Counted from the stretch's first letter, positions 6,505 through 15,888 are shown. The stretch is DNA of 39,484 nucleotides from Candidatus Hydrogenedentota bacterium (GCA_024278275.1 JAJRTN010000126.1:1-39484), one strand, 5' to 3'. Made by a program: numbers and translations. The notes: generated from the letters alone by a model not told the origin.

Positions 6505-7761
6505 TCAATCTTCGAAAAGCAGGTCCACCCTGAGCCATCCCATGGGCTGCCAGCCCTTCGGCCCGCGCGCCCATTTTCGGGTTTTGGGGAAGAGGTCCAC
6601 GCCGGGGGCGCCCATGCGTTTGTTGGGCCGTCCGTCCCTGCCGCGACCGAAGGCATCGCGCATGGCCTTCACGTCTTGGGGTTGCAGCATGGGCCCGATG
6701 GTCTTGGTATGCCAGCCGGTGCCGTAGCCCAGGGGCATGCAGGCGGCGTCTTTCGCGGCGAGTTCCCGAAAGAAGCGGGCGTGGGCCTCCTGCTGCTGGT
6801 CGTGGTAGAAATCGGCTTCGATGCGTGCCAGGGCCCGGCCGTTCCGGCGCAGGGCGGCCGCGAGGGCCTTGGGGTCGCGGAGGAGGGCCACGGTTTTTCC
6901 GCCGAGGGCGCGTGCGAGGTCCGTGTCGTGTTCGAGGCGCCACGTGTCGAGGTAGCAGGGCAGTTCGACGGCGGTCTCTCCGGGCATGAGGCTTTCGAGG
7001 AGGATCTTCATGCCGCGTTTCTCCTCGAAGCCCCGGCGGGTGACGTTCATGACGCGCACGGGGGTGACGGCGAAGTGTTCGGGGCCGAGGGGGGCGGAGT
7101 CGCGGAGTACGAAGGCTTTCATGCCGTCCTCGATGACCTTGCCGAAGAGTCGTTGGTTCAGGTCTATGCCGGCCCATTGTGGTGGCCGACGGCTTCGGAC
7201 GGCCTGTTGGATTTCCCGTCCCAGGTGGAGGTGTTCGGCGAGGGCACAGGCGAGGGCGGTGCGAAGGGCGCCCTTCACGGAGGAGCCGGGGAGGAAGAAT
7301 CGGTCGAAGGGATCCTTGACGAAGGCGGCCACTTCGCCGGTGCGGTCCTCGCGGGGGGCCGGGGCCTGTTGCGGCGGCGTGGGATGCCGGCGTTCCGCCT
7401 GGCGCATGAGCCTGGCCATCCTTGGGTCAATCCTGGGGCCGGTGCGCTGTCCTCGTCCACCGCCGCCTGGCCGTTGCGGTCTCCGCTGGGGGGCCTGCCG
7501 CCGTGGTGTGGCGGGCGCCTCGCCATGGAAGGGGAGGTCGTATCGGAGGAAGTCGTCGTCCAGCTTGAGGCCCGAAGCCACGGCGTCGAGGGCGAATTGG
7601 GGGTTGTCGCGGTTTGCCTCGAAAAAGGCGCGCACGTCTTTGAGCTTGAAACGGCCCTGGTCGACGGCGTAGTCGATGGGCATGTACTTTTCCCCGGAGC
7701 CGATGTGGACGGGGGTGAGTGGCGTGAGCCTGAGCACGCCTTGAACGCGATCATGGGTCAT
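6505..7761 (-). CDS. csm5: Type III-A effector subunit Csm5 (RAMP)
   Basis: This 418-residue RAMP protein caps the head end of the Csm complex and is associated with crRNA 3'-end maturation. The N-terminal strand LTPLTPVHIGSGE is the family signature, and FFLPGSSVKGALRTAL is the conserved RAMP G-S-S-x-K-G segment at about residue 155. Between them (about residues 85-140) is an Arg/Pro/Gly/Gln-rich, probably disordered insertion absent from typical Csm5. The frame is open upstream to 8151, but I start at 7761 because AAGGAGG precedes this ATG by 6 nt. It overlaps the csm4 end by 11 bp. The C-terminus (LGYGTGWHTKTIGPML) retains the conserved glycine-rich stretch. Confidence 0.92.
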   Translation of the reverse strand: MTHDRVQGVLRLTPLTPVHIGSGEKYMPIDYAVDQGRFKLKDVRAFFEANRDNPQFALDAVASGLKLDDDFLRYDLPFHGEAPATPRRQAPQRRPQRPGGGGRGQRTGPRIDPRMARLMRQAERRHPTPPQQAPAPREDRTGEVAAFVKDPFDRFFLPGSSVKGALRTALACALAEHLHLGREIQQAVRSRRPPQWAGIDLNQRLFGKVIEDGMKAFVLRDSAPLGPEHFAVTPVRVMNVTRRGFEEKRGMKILLESLMPGETAVELPCYLDTWRLEHDTDLARALGGKTVALLRDPKALAAALRRNGRALARIEADFYHDQQQEAHARFFRELAAKDAACMPLGYGTGWHTKTIGPMLQPQDVKAMRDAFGRGRDGRPNKRMGAPGVDLFPKTRKWARGPKGWQPMGWLRVDLLFED

Positions 7762-8764
7762 GGGGCGCCTCCTTGGGAAGATGACAGGGCAGGGCAAAGG
7801 CCAGGCCGGAACGCCACACGGGGTGGGCGGTGAAAGCGGCGGGCCGCGCGTCGCGCATGTCGCCGTGGCGTGGGGCCACCGCGGGGAAGGCGCTGCCCTC
7901 CACGCACATGCGAAGGCTGCGCTTGCGCTGGTCGCTGCCGCCGGGGCCGTGTATCCAGCCGCCGCGCAGGGCGCAGTCGTAGGCGGCGGGGGCGTCCAGC
8001 ACGCCCCGGTCCACCTCGTCGCGCGTGGGGAGATAGAGACTGAGGGAAAAGAAGTCCGGGGCGTCCGCCGTACCGAAGAGGGCCGTCCGGTCCGTCCATT
8101 CCTCGATGCCGAGGAGGTCGAAGCGGCCATAGCCCACGGAGCGTTCACCACCGAGGCCCTGCTCGCCCAGTTCCTGCACGAGGCGCTGGAATGACGGGAG
8201 GTGGCCTTTTTCCAGTTCGACGAAGAACCAGGCGCCGCAGCCCTTGCCGGTATTGACGCGCAGCCCCCGCCGGTCGAAGGGGGTGGTGGCGCCGCCCGCC
8301 CGGTCGATGACCACGGCGGTGGAGAACTCCTCCACCACCAGGGCGTCGGGCGGTGCGGGACGGCCTTCCAATTCCGACGCGAGCACGGCGGCCCCGCCCG
8401 GCAGCACCCGGATCTCCGCCTCGGGCACCGCCGCGCCCCGGAGCCAGGTGGCCAGGAGTTTCTCGGAGAGGAGGGAGACGGACTTCCACCGCTTCCGGCC
8501 TTTCACGTCCCCCTCGGGCTGTTGTCCCGGGCGGTGGAAAAAGGGCTTGGGGTAGAGGAAAAGATCACGCCAGAAGGGGAAGAGGGAACTGAGGCGCAGT
8601 TCGGGGGCCCGGTCGAGGAGGGGCGACCCGGTGAGGGCGGCCACGGCGACCAGGGCGCCGTGGAGGGTGTCGGAGTGGACGAGGGCCCCGGATTTTCGCG
8701 CGCGGCCGTGGGGCGCCACGTAAAAGGGGGCCAAGGGTTCCAGGCGTACACGGTAGATGCTCAT
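7751..8764 (-). CDS. csm4: Type III-A effector subunit Csm4 (RAMP)
   Basis: This 337-residue Cas5-like RAMP binds the 5' handle of the crRNA and contacts Cas10 at the base of the complex. The start YRVRLEPLAPFYV followed by SDTLHGALVAVAALTG matches the Csm4 N-terminus, and a glycine-rich RAMP motif (GLGGERSVGYGRFDL) lies at about residues 205-220. Its ATG overlaps the csm3 stop as ATGA, and its end overlaps csm5, showing a tightly coupled operon. Length is normal for the family. No damage is visible. Confidence 0.92.
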   Translation of the reverse strand: MSIYRVRLEPLAPFYVAPHGRARKSGALVHSDTLHGALVAVAALTGSPLLDRAPELRLSSLFPFWRDLFLYPKPFFHRPGQQPEGDVKGRKRWKSVSLLSEKLLATWLRGAAVPEAEIRVLPGGAAVLASELEGRPAPPDALVVEEFSTAVVIDRAGGATTPFDRRGLRVNTGKGCGAWFFVELEKGHLPSFQRLVQELGEQGLGGERSVGYGRFDLLGIEEWTDRTALFGTADAPDFFSLSLYLPTRDEVDRGVLDAPAAYDCALRGGWIHGPGGSDQRKRSLRMCVEGSAFPAVAPRHGDMRDARPAAFTAHPVWRSGLAFALPCHLPKEAPHDP

Positions 8765-9537
8765 GCCGCCGAACCCCCGGCCCGGCCGGCCAACTGCTTC
8801 CTGAGCGCCCCGACCTGTGGCGCGGCGTCGAGGTCGCGCCCGTTGAAGGAGGCGACGGTAACGGTGCAGTTGACGAAGCGGACCTGGCCGTAGCCCCGCG
8901 AGCCCTGCCCGCCGAGGTAGTCGTGCTCCAGCATTTCCATGGCTTCGGCCACGTACTTCAGCCAGTCCAGGTCGCCCTCGCGGTAGAGGTTGAAGACCAT
9001 CTCGAAATCAAAGCGCGCGCCCGCGGGCACCCGCTCCATCTGGCGCGGCGTAGCCGCCGAGGTGATGCGGTCGATGACGACCTCCGTTTTCACCTGGCTC
9101 ATGGGCATGTCGGTGTAGAGACTGCGCTCCAGGGTCTTCGCGGTCTCTTCCGCCATCATGGCGTCGCGCACCAGGAGCCGCGTGGGCAGGCTTTCGCCGC
9201 CCAGGCGGCGGATGTCTTCGGGGGTTACGCCAAAGAGGTGGCAGATGAAGCATTCTTCGTAATCCTGAAGGTCATCGCAGACGTGGATGCGGGAGTTGCC
9301 AACACGTTTGAGCTTTTTCCCGCGATATATGCGTTACAACAGGCAGCGCATTTTGCCTTTGAGGGAAGAACCGGGAACATAGGGGCGACCGTCAAGGCCG
9401 TTGCGGATGATCGTGTTGTCCGCGCCGCCGATGGCCAGGCCGATCTCGTTCCCGCCGATGTGCATTCCCGTGACCGTCTCGATTTCGCCGCTGATCTTAA
9501 TGCGGCCCAAGTGGGTGATGGTGCCTTGTTCACTCAT
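8761..9537 (-). pseudogene. csm3: Csm3 backbone RNase, open frame interrupted by one in-frame TAA
   Basis: Csm3 forms the multi-copy backbone of the Csm filament and cleaves target RNA every 6 nt. The N-terminal part (9537-9337) encodes TGMHIGGNEIGLAIGGADN. Asp40 here aligns with the catalytic Asp32 of Staphylococcus epidermidis Csm3. It continues to PGSSLKGKMRCLL and then meets TAA at 9334-9336 (codon 68). Reading on in the same frame gives RIYRGKKLKRVG and an uninterrupted Csm3 C-terminal part to 8761, including GGQGSRGYGQVRF. So there is one nonsense codon and no frameshift, and the remainder shows no decay. A GAA-to-TAA or CAA-to-TAA substitution would explain it. It may be a real lesion, a sequencing error or readthrough. 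The internal ATG at 9171 could not restore the catalytic N-terminus. The gene follows csm2 by 15 bp with an AAGGAAG Shine-Dalgarno. Confidence 0.88.
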
Positions 9538-9552
9538 GATTTCTTCCTTTTT

Positions 9553-9918
9553 CTATTTGCCGCCCGCGGCGCGGTGGTATGCGAGAATGGCCTCGAATCC
9601 CTGGCAGAAACGGCGGAAGCGCGCCCTTCGCTGCTTATCATCGTCAGACTTGTCCACGGCGTCAATGGCCGACTGGAGTTCATCGCCCAAATCGCGAAGG
9701 TTTCTGCTTCGGGCGACGGCATAGGCGATCCGTGGCTTGAGCAGCAGCAGGGAGGGCATGTCCAGGTCCCCCGCCATCTCCATTTTCTTGATGCTGCCGA
9801 AGATGCCTCTTATTTGGCTGGTGCTGACCTGTCGGCTGATTTCCCGGCCAAAGCCTTCGGCCCATTTAATGAACTCGTTGTCGATGCCGTTCCGGACGGC
9901 AACCGCGAACTGTCCCAT
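9553..9918 (-). CDS. csm2: Type III-A small subunit Csm2
   Basis: This 121-residue all-helical protein corresponds to the Cas11-type small subunit that lines the inner face of the Csm filament alongside the crRNA-target duplex. It has the expected size and position (between cas10 and csm3). The pattern IRGIFGSIKKMEMAG followed by KPRIAYAVARSRN matches the Csm2 core (IR-x-I, then L-x-P-K/R-x-A-Y-A-x-R). The ATG at 9918 lies one base beyond the cas10 stop, so the two are coupled. Charged residues such as KSDDDKQRRARF near the C-terminus suit RNA contact. Confidence 0.9.
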   Translation of the reverse strand: MGQFAVAVRNGIDNEFIKWAEGFGREISRQVSTSQIRGIFGSIKKMEMAGDLDMPSLLLLKPRIAYAVARSRNLRDLGDELQSAIDAVDKSDDDKQRRARFRRFCQGFEAILAYHRAAGGK

Positions 9919-9919
9919 G

Positions 9920-12325
9920 TCAATGATCCTCCTTCAGTAGCAGTTCGGTCCACCGCAAGGGCAGCCCGAGCCGGTCCTCTATGGCCTCGTTGGCGTCCAG
10001 GATACGCGCCTGGATTGCCGCGATATCATTTTCCGCGTCCTTGTGGCGCTTGGCGAAATCGCGCAGGCCGTAGGTGAGCATCCAGCGCCACCGTTGCCAC
10101 CGGGCCTTCTGCTTGAGATCCTCCAGCGACAGGCCGGGCCGGGTCTTCGCCACAAAAAGTTGCTCGCGCCGGTATACCTCCCACACATCGTAGAGCCGCC
10201 GCAGGAAGGCCTTCGGCAGGGGGCCTTCGGGCTTGAGCAGAGCAAGCAGGAGGCGGTGGAAGTCGCGGAAGCGGTCCATCTCCTCGAAGCCCACGGGCAC
10301 GCCGAAGAGGGTGATGGCGTTTTTTTCGCGGCCCTTGCGAACGTATTGCTTGGCGGCCTCCTCGTATTGATGGGCCAGGTCGGCCGCGTGGCGCAGGGGC
10401 AGATGGTCGTCCACCATCGCCACGCCCCCCGAAAAGGTGAAGTTCGGGTTGAGGCCGCTGAAGTCGTCGAAACGTTCCCGCAGGTCGAGGGCGAAGTCGA
10501 TGACCCGGTTCCACGCGCCCACCACGAAGAGGTCGTCGCCGCCGGCATAAAGCACGCCCACTTCGCCGTGGTACTCCGTTTCGACCACGTGGTCCAGGTA
10601 GCCCTCGAAGAAATCCTTCAACAGGGCGCTGAGGGTGGCCACGCGGCTGAGGGAGGCGCGCTCGCCGAGGCCCGTGGCGAAGAGGGCGCCCAGGTTGTCC
10701 ACGTCGGCCCGGAACACGCCCAGCTTATTCGCGCCGGTGGATTCCTTCGCCAGTTCCTCGAAGGTTTTGATCCCGCCCTCGTTGCCCAGGGCCCAACTCC
10801 GCGCCGCGAAACGGTGTCCGTAGGAAGGGGCGGTGGCGGTACGCGGAAGCTCGTGTAGTGCTTCGGGGTCGAAATCGCCCAGTTGCATGAGCGCCGTGGG
10901 CGAAAAGTCCAGGTTCCTGAGTTCCCTTTCGAGGCTCACCTCGAAACCGAGTTCCGCGAAGAAACGGTTGAGGCCGGTCGGGCGGTCTGTAGGGGCGCGC
11001 CATGCGAGCCACTTCGCGGTGGCGATGCGTTGGCCGAGGTCCACGTAGTGGTTGCACGGGTCGCAGAGTTCCCCGTCGGCGCCGTTGCCCCCCTCGACCT
11101 CCCGGCCGCACACGGGGCACTTGGCCGCCTGGCCGCCCGTGTCCTGGAAGCCGAAGACGGCGTTGTAGTCCTCGCGGGCGATGTGGGTGAGTTTGCGTTG
11201 CTTCGCCCTGGCGGCCGCTTTGGCCGCTTCGGCCCATTGGGTGGAAAAGCGCTCCGGCCTGAAATCCGCCGCGCCCACTTCGATGCCGCCCACCTGCACG
11301 GTCAGGTCCGCGCCCACGTGGCGGTGGAGCAGACGGGAGAGGCGGTGGGCGGTCTGGTCCACGTTGGCCCCGAGGGGAAGCAGGGCGTAGAAGCGGCCGC
11401 CGCCGTTATAGATGATGCATGTCTCGGGTACGCCCGCCTCGCGGCAGACCTCGGCGGCGCAGGCATCGGCGATAAGCTGCAGGGCGAAGGAGCGGCCCTT
11501 GAGGGTTTTGGCCGCTTTGCTGGACACGATGGTGTAGAGGAAGTTCTGGATGCCCGAAAGGTCGCCGCAGACGAGGGTACAGATGGGTTCCTGGAGCACC
11601 GGCAAATCGGGGTTGCGCATCGTAATCGCGGTCCGCAGCTCCGAGGCCCTCGCTTCGCTCATGTCGTCGGCGAGAAAGCAGGCCGCCAGCGCGGCCACGG
11701 TCCGGCAGTGATCGAAGAGGCTGATGTCGGGGACGTAGGCACCGACCCGCGTGGGGGTCGCGGCAGGCACGCGGGAGGTGTAGCGGCGCATGAGCGCCAG
11801 CCAGGTGCGATGGGGAAGGGGACGGCCCGGAAAGGCCGCCACGGCCGCCACGAAGTCTTTCCACAGGGCCGCGTAGTCCGCCTCGCCGCACCGGGCACCC
11901 AGCTCCGGGAAAAAATGATCAAAATCGCCGTGCATGGCCAAGGGGAAGTAGGTGTCTCGTTGTGCGCCTTCAGCCTTGTCGGGGGCTATTCGACCGAGGA
12001 GATTGAGCAGGCGCGCGGCCTGGGGCTTGTCGGTGGCCTGCGCGGCATCCTCCATGCGTTCGCCGGAAGAAAGCCAATCCGCCAGGGAGAGGAGATAGGC
12101 CTCGCGGCTGTCGGGGTGGTGGTGCATGCGCGCCCAACTCGTCGCCTCAGCGTCCTCAAGGTGGCGCTCCAGAAACTGCCCCGTCCACAGCGTATGGGCA
12201 TAGGTGTTGGCGAAGTGTTCCGCCTCATCGTGCCCTAAGGGCCGTGGCTCCCCCGTGCGCTGCCAGAACTTCCCGATATCGTGGAGCAACCCCGCCGTTG
12301 CGATGCGAGCGACTCGAGACTCCAT
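9920..12325 (-). CDS. csm1: Csm1/Cas10, large subunit with HD nuclease and cyclic-oligoadenylate synthase motifs
   Basis: This 801-residue protein is the signature subunit of type III systems. The N-terminal HD domain is visible at residues 13-20 (LLHDIGKF) and would provide ssDNase activity. A zinc-finger region follows at about residues 400-425 (CPVCG...CDPC). The second Palm domain carries the intact GGDD at residues 595-598 (YAGGDDLFVVG), which makes cyclic oligoadenylate from ATP when target RNA is bound and so should activate the CARF-HEPN protein encoded at 1546-2913. The first-palm region has GDLSGIQNFLY. The start ATG has GGAGG 7 nt upstream. It is the first gene of the csm operon. 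Length is normal and no lesion is seen. Confidence 0.96.
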   Translation of the reverse strand: MESRVARIATAGLLHDIGKFWQRTGEPRPLGHDEAEHFANTYAHTLWTGQFLERHLEDAEATSWARMHHHPDSREAYLLSLADWLSSGERMEDAAQATDKPQAARLLNLLGRIAPDKAEGAQRDTYFPLAMHGDFDHFFPELGARCGEADYAALWKDFVAAVAAFPGRPLPHRTWLALMRRYTSRVPAATPTRVGAYVPDISLFDHCRTVAALAACFLADDMSEARASELRTAITMRNPDLPVLQEPICTLVCGDLSGIQNFLYTIVSSKAAKTLKGRSFALQLIADACAAEVCREAGVPETCIIYNGGGRFYALLPLGANVDQTAHRLSRLLHRHVGADLTVQVGGIEVGAADFRPERFSTQWAEAAKAAARAKQRKLTHIAREDYNAVFGFQDTGGQAAKCPVCGREVEGGNGADGELCDPCNHYVDLGQRIATAKWLAWRAPTDRPTGLNRFFAELGFEVSLERELRNLDFSPTALMQLGDFDPEALHELPRTATAPSYGHRFAARSWALGNEGGIKTFEELAKESTGANKLGVFRADVDNLGALFATGLGERASLSRVATLSALLKDFFEGYLDHVVETEYHGEVGVLYAGGDDLFVVGAWNRVIDFALDLRERFDDFSGLNPNFTFSGGVAMVDDHLPLRHAADLAHQYEEAAKQYVRKGREKNAITLFGVPVGFEEMDRFRDFHRLLLALLKPEGPLPKAFLRRLYDVWEVYRREQLFVAKTRPGLSLEDLKQKARWQRWRWMLTYGLRDFAKRHKDAENDIAAIQARILDANEAIEDRLGLPLRWTELLLKEDH

Positions 12326-13017
12326 GCCTTGTCCTCCGTCCGCCGGGAGCGGCAGACGGAAACGCTGTCAATACCGTACCCCCGGCTTCACCCATTTTCC
12401 TCACGACCTACCACCGGATATGCATACTTTATACAGCTATCATAGAAAAAAAGGGGCGCCATGTCCAACGCTTCGGGTAGCATGTTCCAAAGAGCGAGGG
12501 GCGATTTCAGAAAACGCGAAAAAAATCTGAAAAAATCTCGGGACCGGGACTACCCCTTGCAGGGGAATGGCATTCCCCCCCTCCCCCCCCCTTCGGGGTG
12601 CTGGCGGCGTTGCCCCGTCCGCAAGGGGCTTTGTTGCCGAGGGGGTTGGTGGTCGCTGAAGGGGAAGCTCTCCCTCGGTCCTTGGGCCGCGCCGCTCCGG
12701 AACACGGGGCGCGAAGGTCATGGGGGTCCGGGGTGCCCTGCGATGCCACGGACAGCCCGCTGGGGGGGGCCAAGCCCACATCCGTCCCGTAGAGGCCATG
12801 ACGCTTCGTCCCGCAGGGACGATTGAGCCTGTTCCCGAGCCTGGCTCCTCACCCATGAAAGGCTTTCACTTGTCCATCGCGCGGGGAGCGTGCCACAGAA
12901 CCATTGGCCCGAATCCAGGTTCCTGACATGGGGCGGACGGCTCTGGTAAACTCCAGGCCGCGTGTGATGACGAGGGCTCCAGGCATGTCAACCGGTTCAC
13001 CGGGGGAGCGATGCGTG
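12326..13017. other. Divergent intergenic region with G/C tracts and small palindromes
   Basis: This is the divergent gap between csm1 and the GH172 gene and should hold the promoters of both. The AT-rich part (12418-12452) includes TATAAAG in minus sense upstream of csm1. A perfect TTGACA in minus sense at 12366-12371 is not followed by a -10 box. The stretch 12553-12600 is rich in C-runs with palindromes, including GGGGAATG/CATTCCCC at 12562-12578. TCGTCCC-GCA-GGGACGA lies at 12806-12822. The frames that stay open here are low-complexity Pro/Arg/Gly translations and are not credible genes. Confidence 0.5.
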
Positions 13018-14511
13018 ATGATTGCGGAATGGAAAATGCTGAAACGCTGCCTGGCGTGGGCGGTACTGGTGATGATGGTCCGTGGAACGGCGTCGGCGGG
13101 TCCGCCGCCCCTCTACCAGAAGGACCAGGGGCGCACATTCCAGGTGTCGAGCCACAGTCCGAAGGGCTACGATGCCTGGCCGGTGGGACCGGGGGAAACG
13201 GTGGTGCTGGCCGATGTGGAAGGGCCCGCGATTCTTCAGAACATGTGGTTCACTTGCACGGGACTGCCGCAACCGGGGAATAGGTACTTGCGCCACCTTG
13301 TCTTGCGCATGTACTGGGACGATGAGGACACGCCGAGCGTGGAAGTGCCCTTCGGCGATTTCTTCGGCAATGGTTTCTCCCGGCGCACGCCGTGGATATC
13401 GCCTTATCTCGGTGTGACGAGCGGGGGTTTCTATGCCTATTTTCCCATGCCCTTCCGGAAACACGCCCGTATCGAAGTGGAGAGTACGCTGGACCAATCG
13501 GTGAACATCTTTTTTCACTTCCTGGGGCAACACTACAGGCGGTTGCCCAAGGATGCGCTCTACTTTCACGCGCAATGGCGGCGGGAGCATCCGACCGTTC
13601 GCGGGGAGCGGTACCGCATTCTCGATGCGAAGGGCGATGGCTATTTCGCGGGGGTGGCGCTGTTCATGCAGGCCTGCCGGAAGGGCCACCGGTTGAATTT
13701 TCTCGAAGGGGATGAACATATTTTCATTGACGGCGAGGAGACGGCTTCCATTCGGGGCACGGGCGGGGAGGACTACTTTCAGGGAGGGTTTTATTTTATC
13801 GACGGGCCGTTCAACGCTCCGTACCATGGGCTGATATTGAAGGATCCGGAGAAGCTCCAGGTGGCGTGCTACCGCTTCCACATCCTGGACCGGGTGAATT
13901 TCAGCGAAAGCATCCGCGTGGAAATCGAACATGGGAACCGGCCCCAGAACGCGGCGAAGGCGGATTTCTCCAGCGTGGCTTATTGGTACCAGGACGAGCC
14001 GCACCAGCCTTTTCCCCCGCTCAATCCCGACCGCGATCCCGCCACGCTGGGGCCGGCCTTTCTGCTGCCGGGCGCGGTGGAGTGGTAAGGCGCGCCCAAG
14101 ACGCACCTGGTCTATATGTCCACTTATTCGAGCGGGTGGAGCAACAGTCTGGGGGCGGCCTTCGACGGCGATACCCGCGTGGCCACGGGCAAGCCTTTTG
14201 ACGTGCCGACGGACAGTACCTATGTCATCGGCGTGCAGTACATCGCCAGCGACCACGGTGCCATCGCGCAGGTGCGCATCGACGGGCACGACGTGGGCGC
14301 CCCCGTGGACACCTACCGCGCGGAGCCGCTGGACAACTACCTGCTGAACGCCAACACGCCGTTGGGTCATCAGATACTGGGTGAGATCGCGCTCACCGCC
14401 GGGAAACACGACGTGGAGGTCGCCGTGGTGGGCAAAAATCCCGCGGCCAGGGGCAAGGTGGTGATGGTGGACTGCGTGACGGTGAACCCCAAACCCGCGG
14501 CGGTGGAGTAA
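13018..14511 (+). pseudogene. Secreted DUF2961/GH172-family protein with in-frame TAA before its C-terminal domain
   Basis: The start at 13018 has a GGGGGAG Shine-Dalgarno and opens a signal peptide (LKRCLAWAVLVMMVRGTASA). The catalytic-type DUF2961 domain follows, with GTGGEDYFQGGFYF at about residues 247-260. Glu251 is the position conserved in GH172 fructosidases and arabinofuranosidases. TAA at 14086-14088 ends a 356-residue product. The same frame resumes at once (GAPKTHLVYMSTYSSG) and runs 140 further residues to TAA at 14509-14511, forming a beta-rich domain with VIGVQYIASDHGAIAQVRID. Without the stop the product would be a two-domain secreted glycoside hydrolase. The stop falls at the domain boundary, so the short form might still be active. 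The actual substrate cannot be told. Confidence 0.8.
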
Positions 14512-14514
14512 GCC

Positions 14515-14769
14515 ATGGCGAAACTGAAGCTGGACCTGCACGACATCTACAACCGGGGCCACAGCATCGAATCGGAACTGAACCGGGTCATACGGGAGGC
14601 CGTGGACAAACGCATCGCCACGGTGGAGATCATCCCCGGCAAGGGCAGCGGCCAGTTGAAGAAGACCGTACTGCGTTTCCTTCAGCGTCCGGACATCAAG
14701 GCGCTTTACCACCGGGTCGAGAAAGACAGCAAGAACTTCGGACGGCTGTTCGTCCATTTCCGGCATTAA
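14515..14769 (+). CDS. Stand-alone Smr-domain protein
   Basis: This 84-residue protein is almost entirely one Smr (MutS2 C-terminal-type) domain. LKLDLHDIYNRG corresponds to the conserved D-L-H segment, and IIPGKGSGQLKKTVLRFL to the H-G-x-G-x-G-x-L-K motif, with Pro in place of the usual His. Smr domains bind or nick nucleic acids, and small free-standing versions have no fixed role. It begins 3 bp after the end of the GH172 frame and converges on birA with a 4-bp overlap. The motif assignment is good, the function unknown. Confidence 0.8.
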   Translation: MAKLKLDLHDIYNRGHSIESELNRVIREAVDKRIATVEIIPGKGSGQLKKTVLRFLQRPDIKALYHRVEKDSKNFGRLFVHFRH

Positions 14770-15545
14770 CCCTGTAACACGACATCGCCCATAGTGATCA
14801 CCGCGACACGGCCATCGGCTTCGCGCAAGAGCAACTCCCCCCCATTGCCAAAGCCCTCGATAACGCCGTGCCGCTGCCGGGCACCCTCGCCCACGGTCGC
14901 CTCCCGACCCCGGCCGATAACCCGGGCTTCCCACGCATCGCACAGCCCGGCGTACCCCGCCACCCGCCAGCGGTCAATCCAGGGGGAAATCGCGGGAAGC
15001 AGTGCTTCGAGCGCGACCTTTGGTTCGGGGGCATGGCCGCGCTCCATTCGGACCGACGTAGCGGGTCGGTCGATGCGCGCCGCCTCCTTCGGCGTCATGC
15101 CCAGGTTCAGCCCCACGCCAACCACTACGGCAGGCGGCGGCCCCGCCCCGGGCAGGAACTCGGACAGGATACCGCAGATCTTCCGGCCCGCCACCACGAC
15201 GTCGTTCGGCCATTTCACCTCCGCCGGAATTCCCAGGTGGCGGAGGTAATCGGACACGCCGAGGGATACCGCCATGGGAAGAAGGGGCATCCAGCGAAAC
15301 TCCACCTCGGCACGCAAGAGGAATGAAAAGGTCAGATCGCGGTGCGCCGACGCCATCCAAGTCCGTGAATAACGGCCGCGTCCGGCCGTTTGCCGAAGGG
15401 TCGCGACGACCTGCCCGGAACACAGGCCGGGATCATCCGACACACGGTCCTTGAGGAAGGTGTTGGTGGACGGCAGCGAGTCATGCCAGTCAACGGCGCT
15501 GAAGTGCATGTAGGATTTCCCTGCGACGTACGTTGAAAACGTCAT
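14766..15545 (-). CDS. birA: Biotin--[acetyl-CoA-carboxylase] ligase, without DNA-binding domain
   Basis: This 259-residue protein activates biotin to biotinyl-AMP and attaches it to the carrier lysine of acetyl-CoA carboxylase and similar enzymes in the cytoplasm. The biotin/ATP-binding loop TAGRGRYSRTW and the adenylate-site motif AEVKWPNDVVVAGRKICGIL are both intact. VVGVGLNLG follows as expected, and a small C-terminal SH3-like domain ends the protein. There is no N-terminal winged helix, so this is a group I ligase and not a repressor. The start at 15545 is supported by GGAGGAG 8 nt upstream. An alternative ATG lies 12 codons further in. It overlaps the Smr gene end to end by 4 bp. Confidence 0.93.
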   Translation of the reverse strand: MTFSTYVAGKSYMHFSAVDWHDSLPSTNTFLKDRVSDDPGLCSGQVVATLRQTAGRGRYSRTWMASAHRDLTFSFLLRAEVEFRWMPLLPMAVSLGVSDYLRHLGIPAEVKWPNDVVVAGRKICGILSEFLPGAGPPPAVVVGVGLNLGMTPKEAARIDRPATSVRMERGHAPEPKVALEALLPAISPWIDRWRVAGYAGLCDAWEARVIGRGREATVGEGARQRHGVIEGFGNGGELLLREADGRVAVITMGDVVLQG

Positions 15546-15888
15546 TATATCGTCTCCTCCCCCATCGTCGCACTTGACCCGGAGAAGGTGCCCTTTTCGA
15601 GAGGATGATGTCCGCGAAAGCGGAACCGGGAGCGAATATGCGGTTCCACGGATGGCACAAAGAGGCTCGTCCGGATTAAGCGTACTTCAGGGTTGGCCCC
15701 ACCCTTGGCGTACCCCCCATGCGGACCGGCCTTCTTTGTCATCCCGAACGTAGGCGTCCCGCGCTTCGGTCTCCATCGATGCGGGGAGCGGGAACGAACC
15801 GTCCTGCTTCGGTACCGGTTTGTGAGGGATCTCCATGGAACCCCGTGGTTCCAGAAAAAAGCAGCCACCATTCCCGGTAATTCGGTAG

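Noticed and set aside
7762-8151. Upstream extension of the csm5 frame
   Set aside because: It lies wholly within csm4 and lacks family similarity. The ATG at 7761 has a strong ribosome site.
12366-12371. Perfect TTGACA (minus sense) upstream of csm1
   Set aside because: At 16-18 bp spacing the sequence is GC-rich with no -10-like hexamer.
9334-14088. Reassignment of TAA to an amino acid in this organism
   Set aside because: Several clearly complete genes end in TAA (cas2, the Smr protein), and the two internal TAA codons are better explained as isolated substitutions, errors or readthrough.
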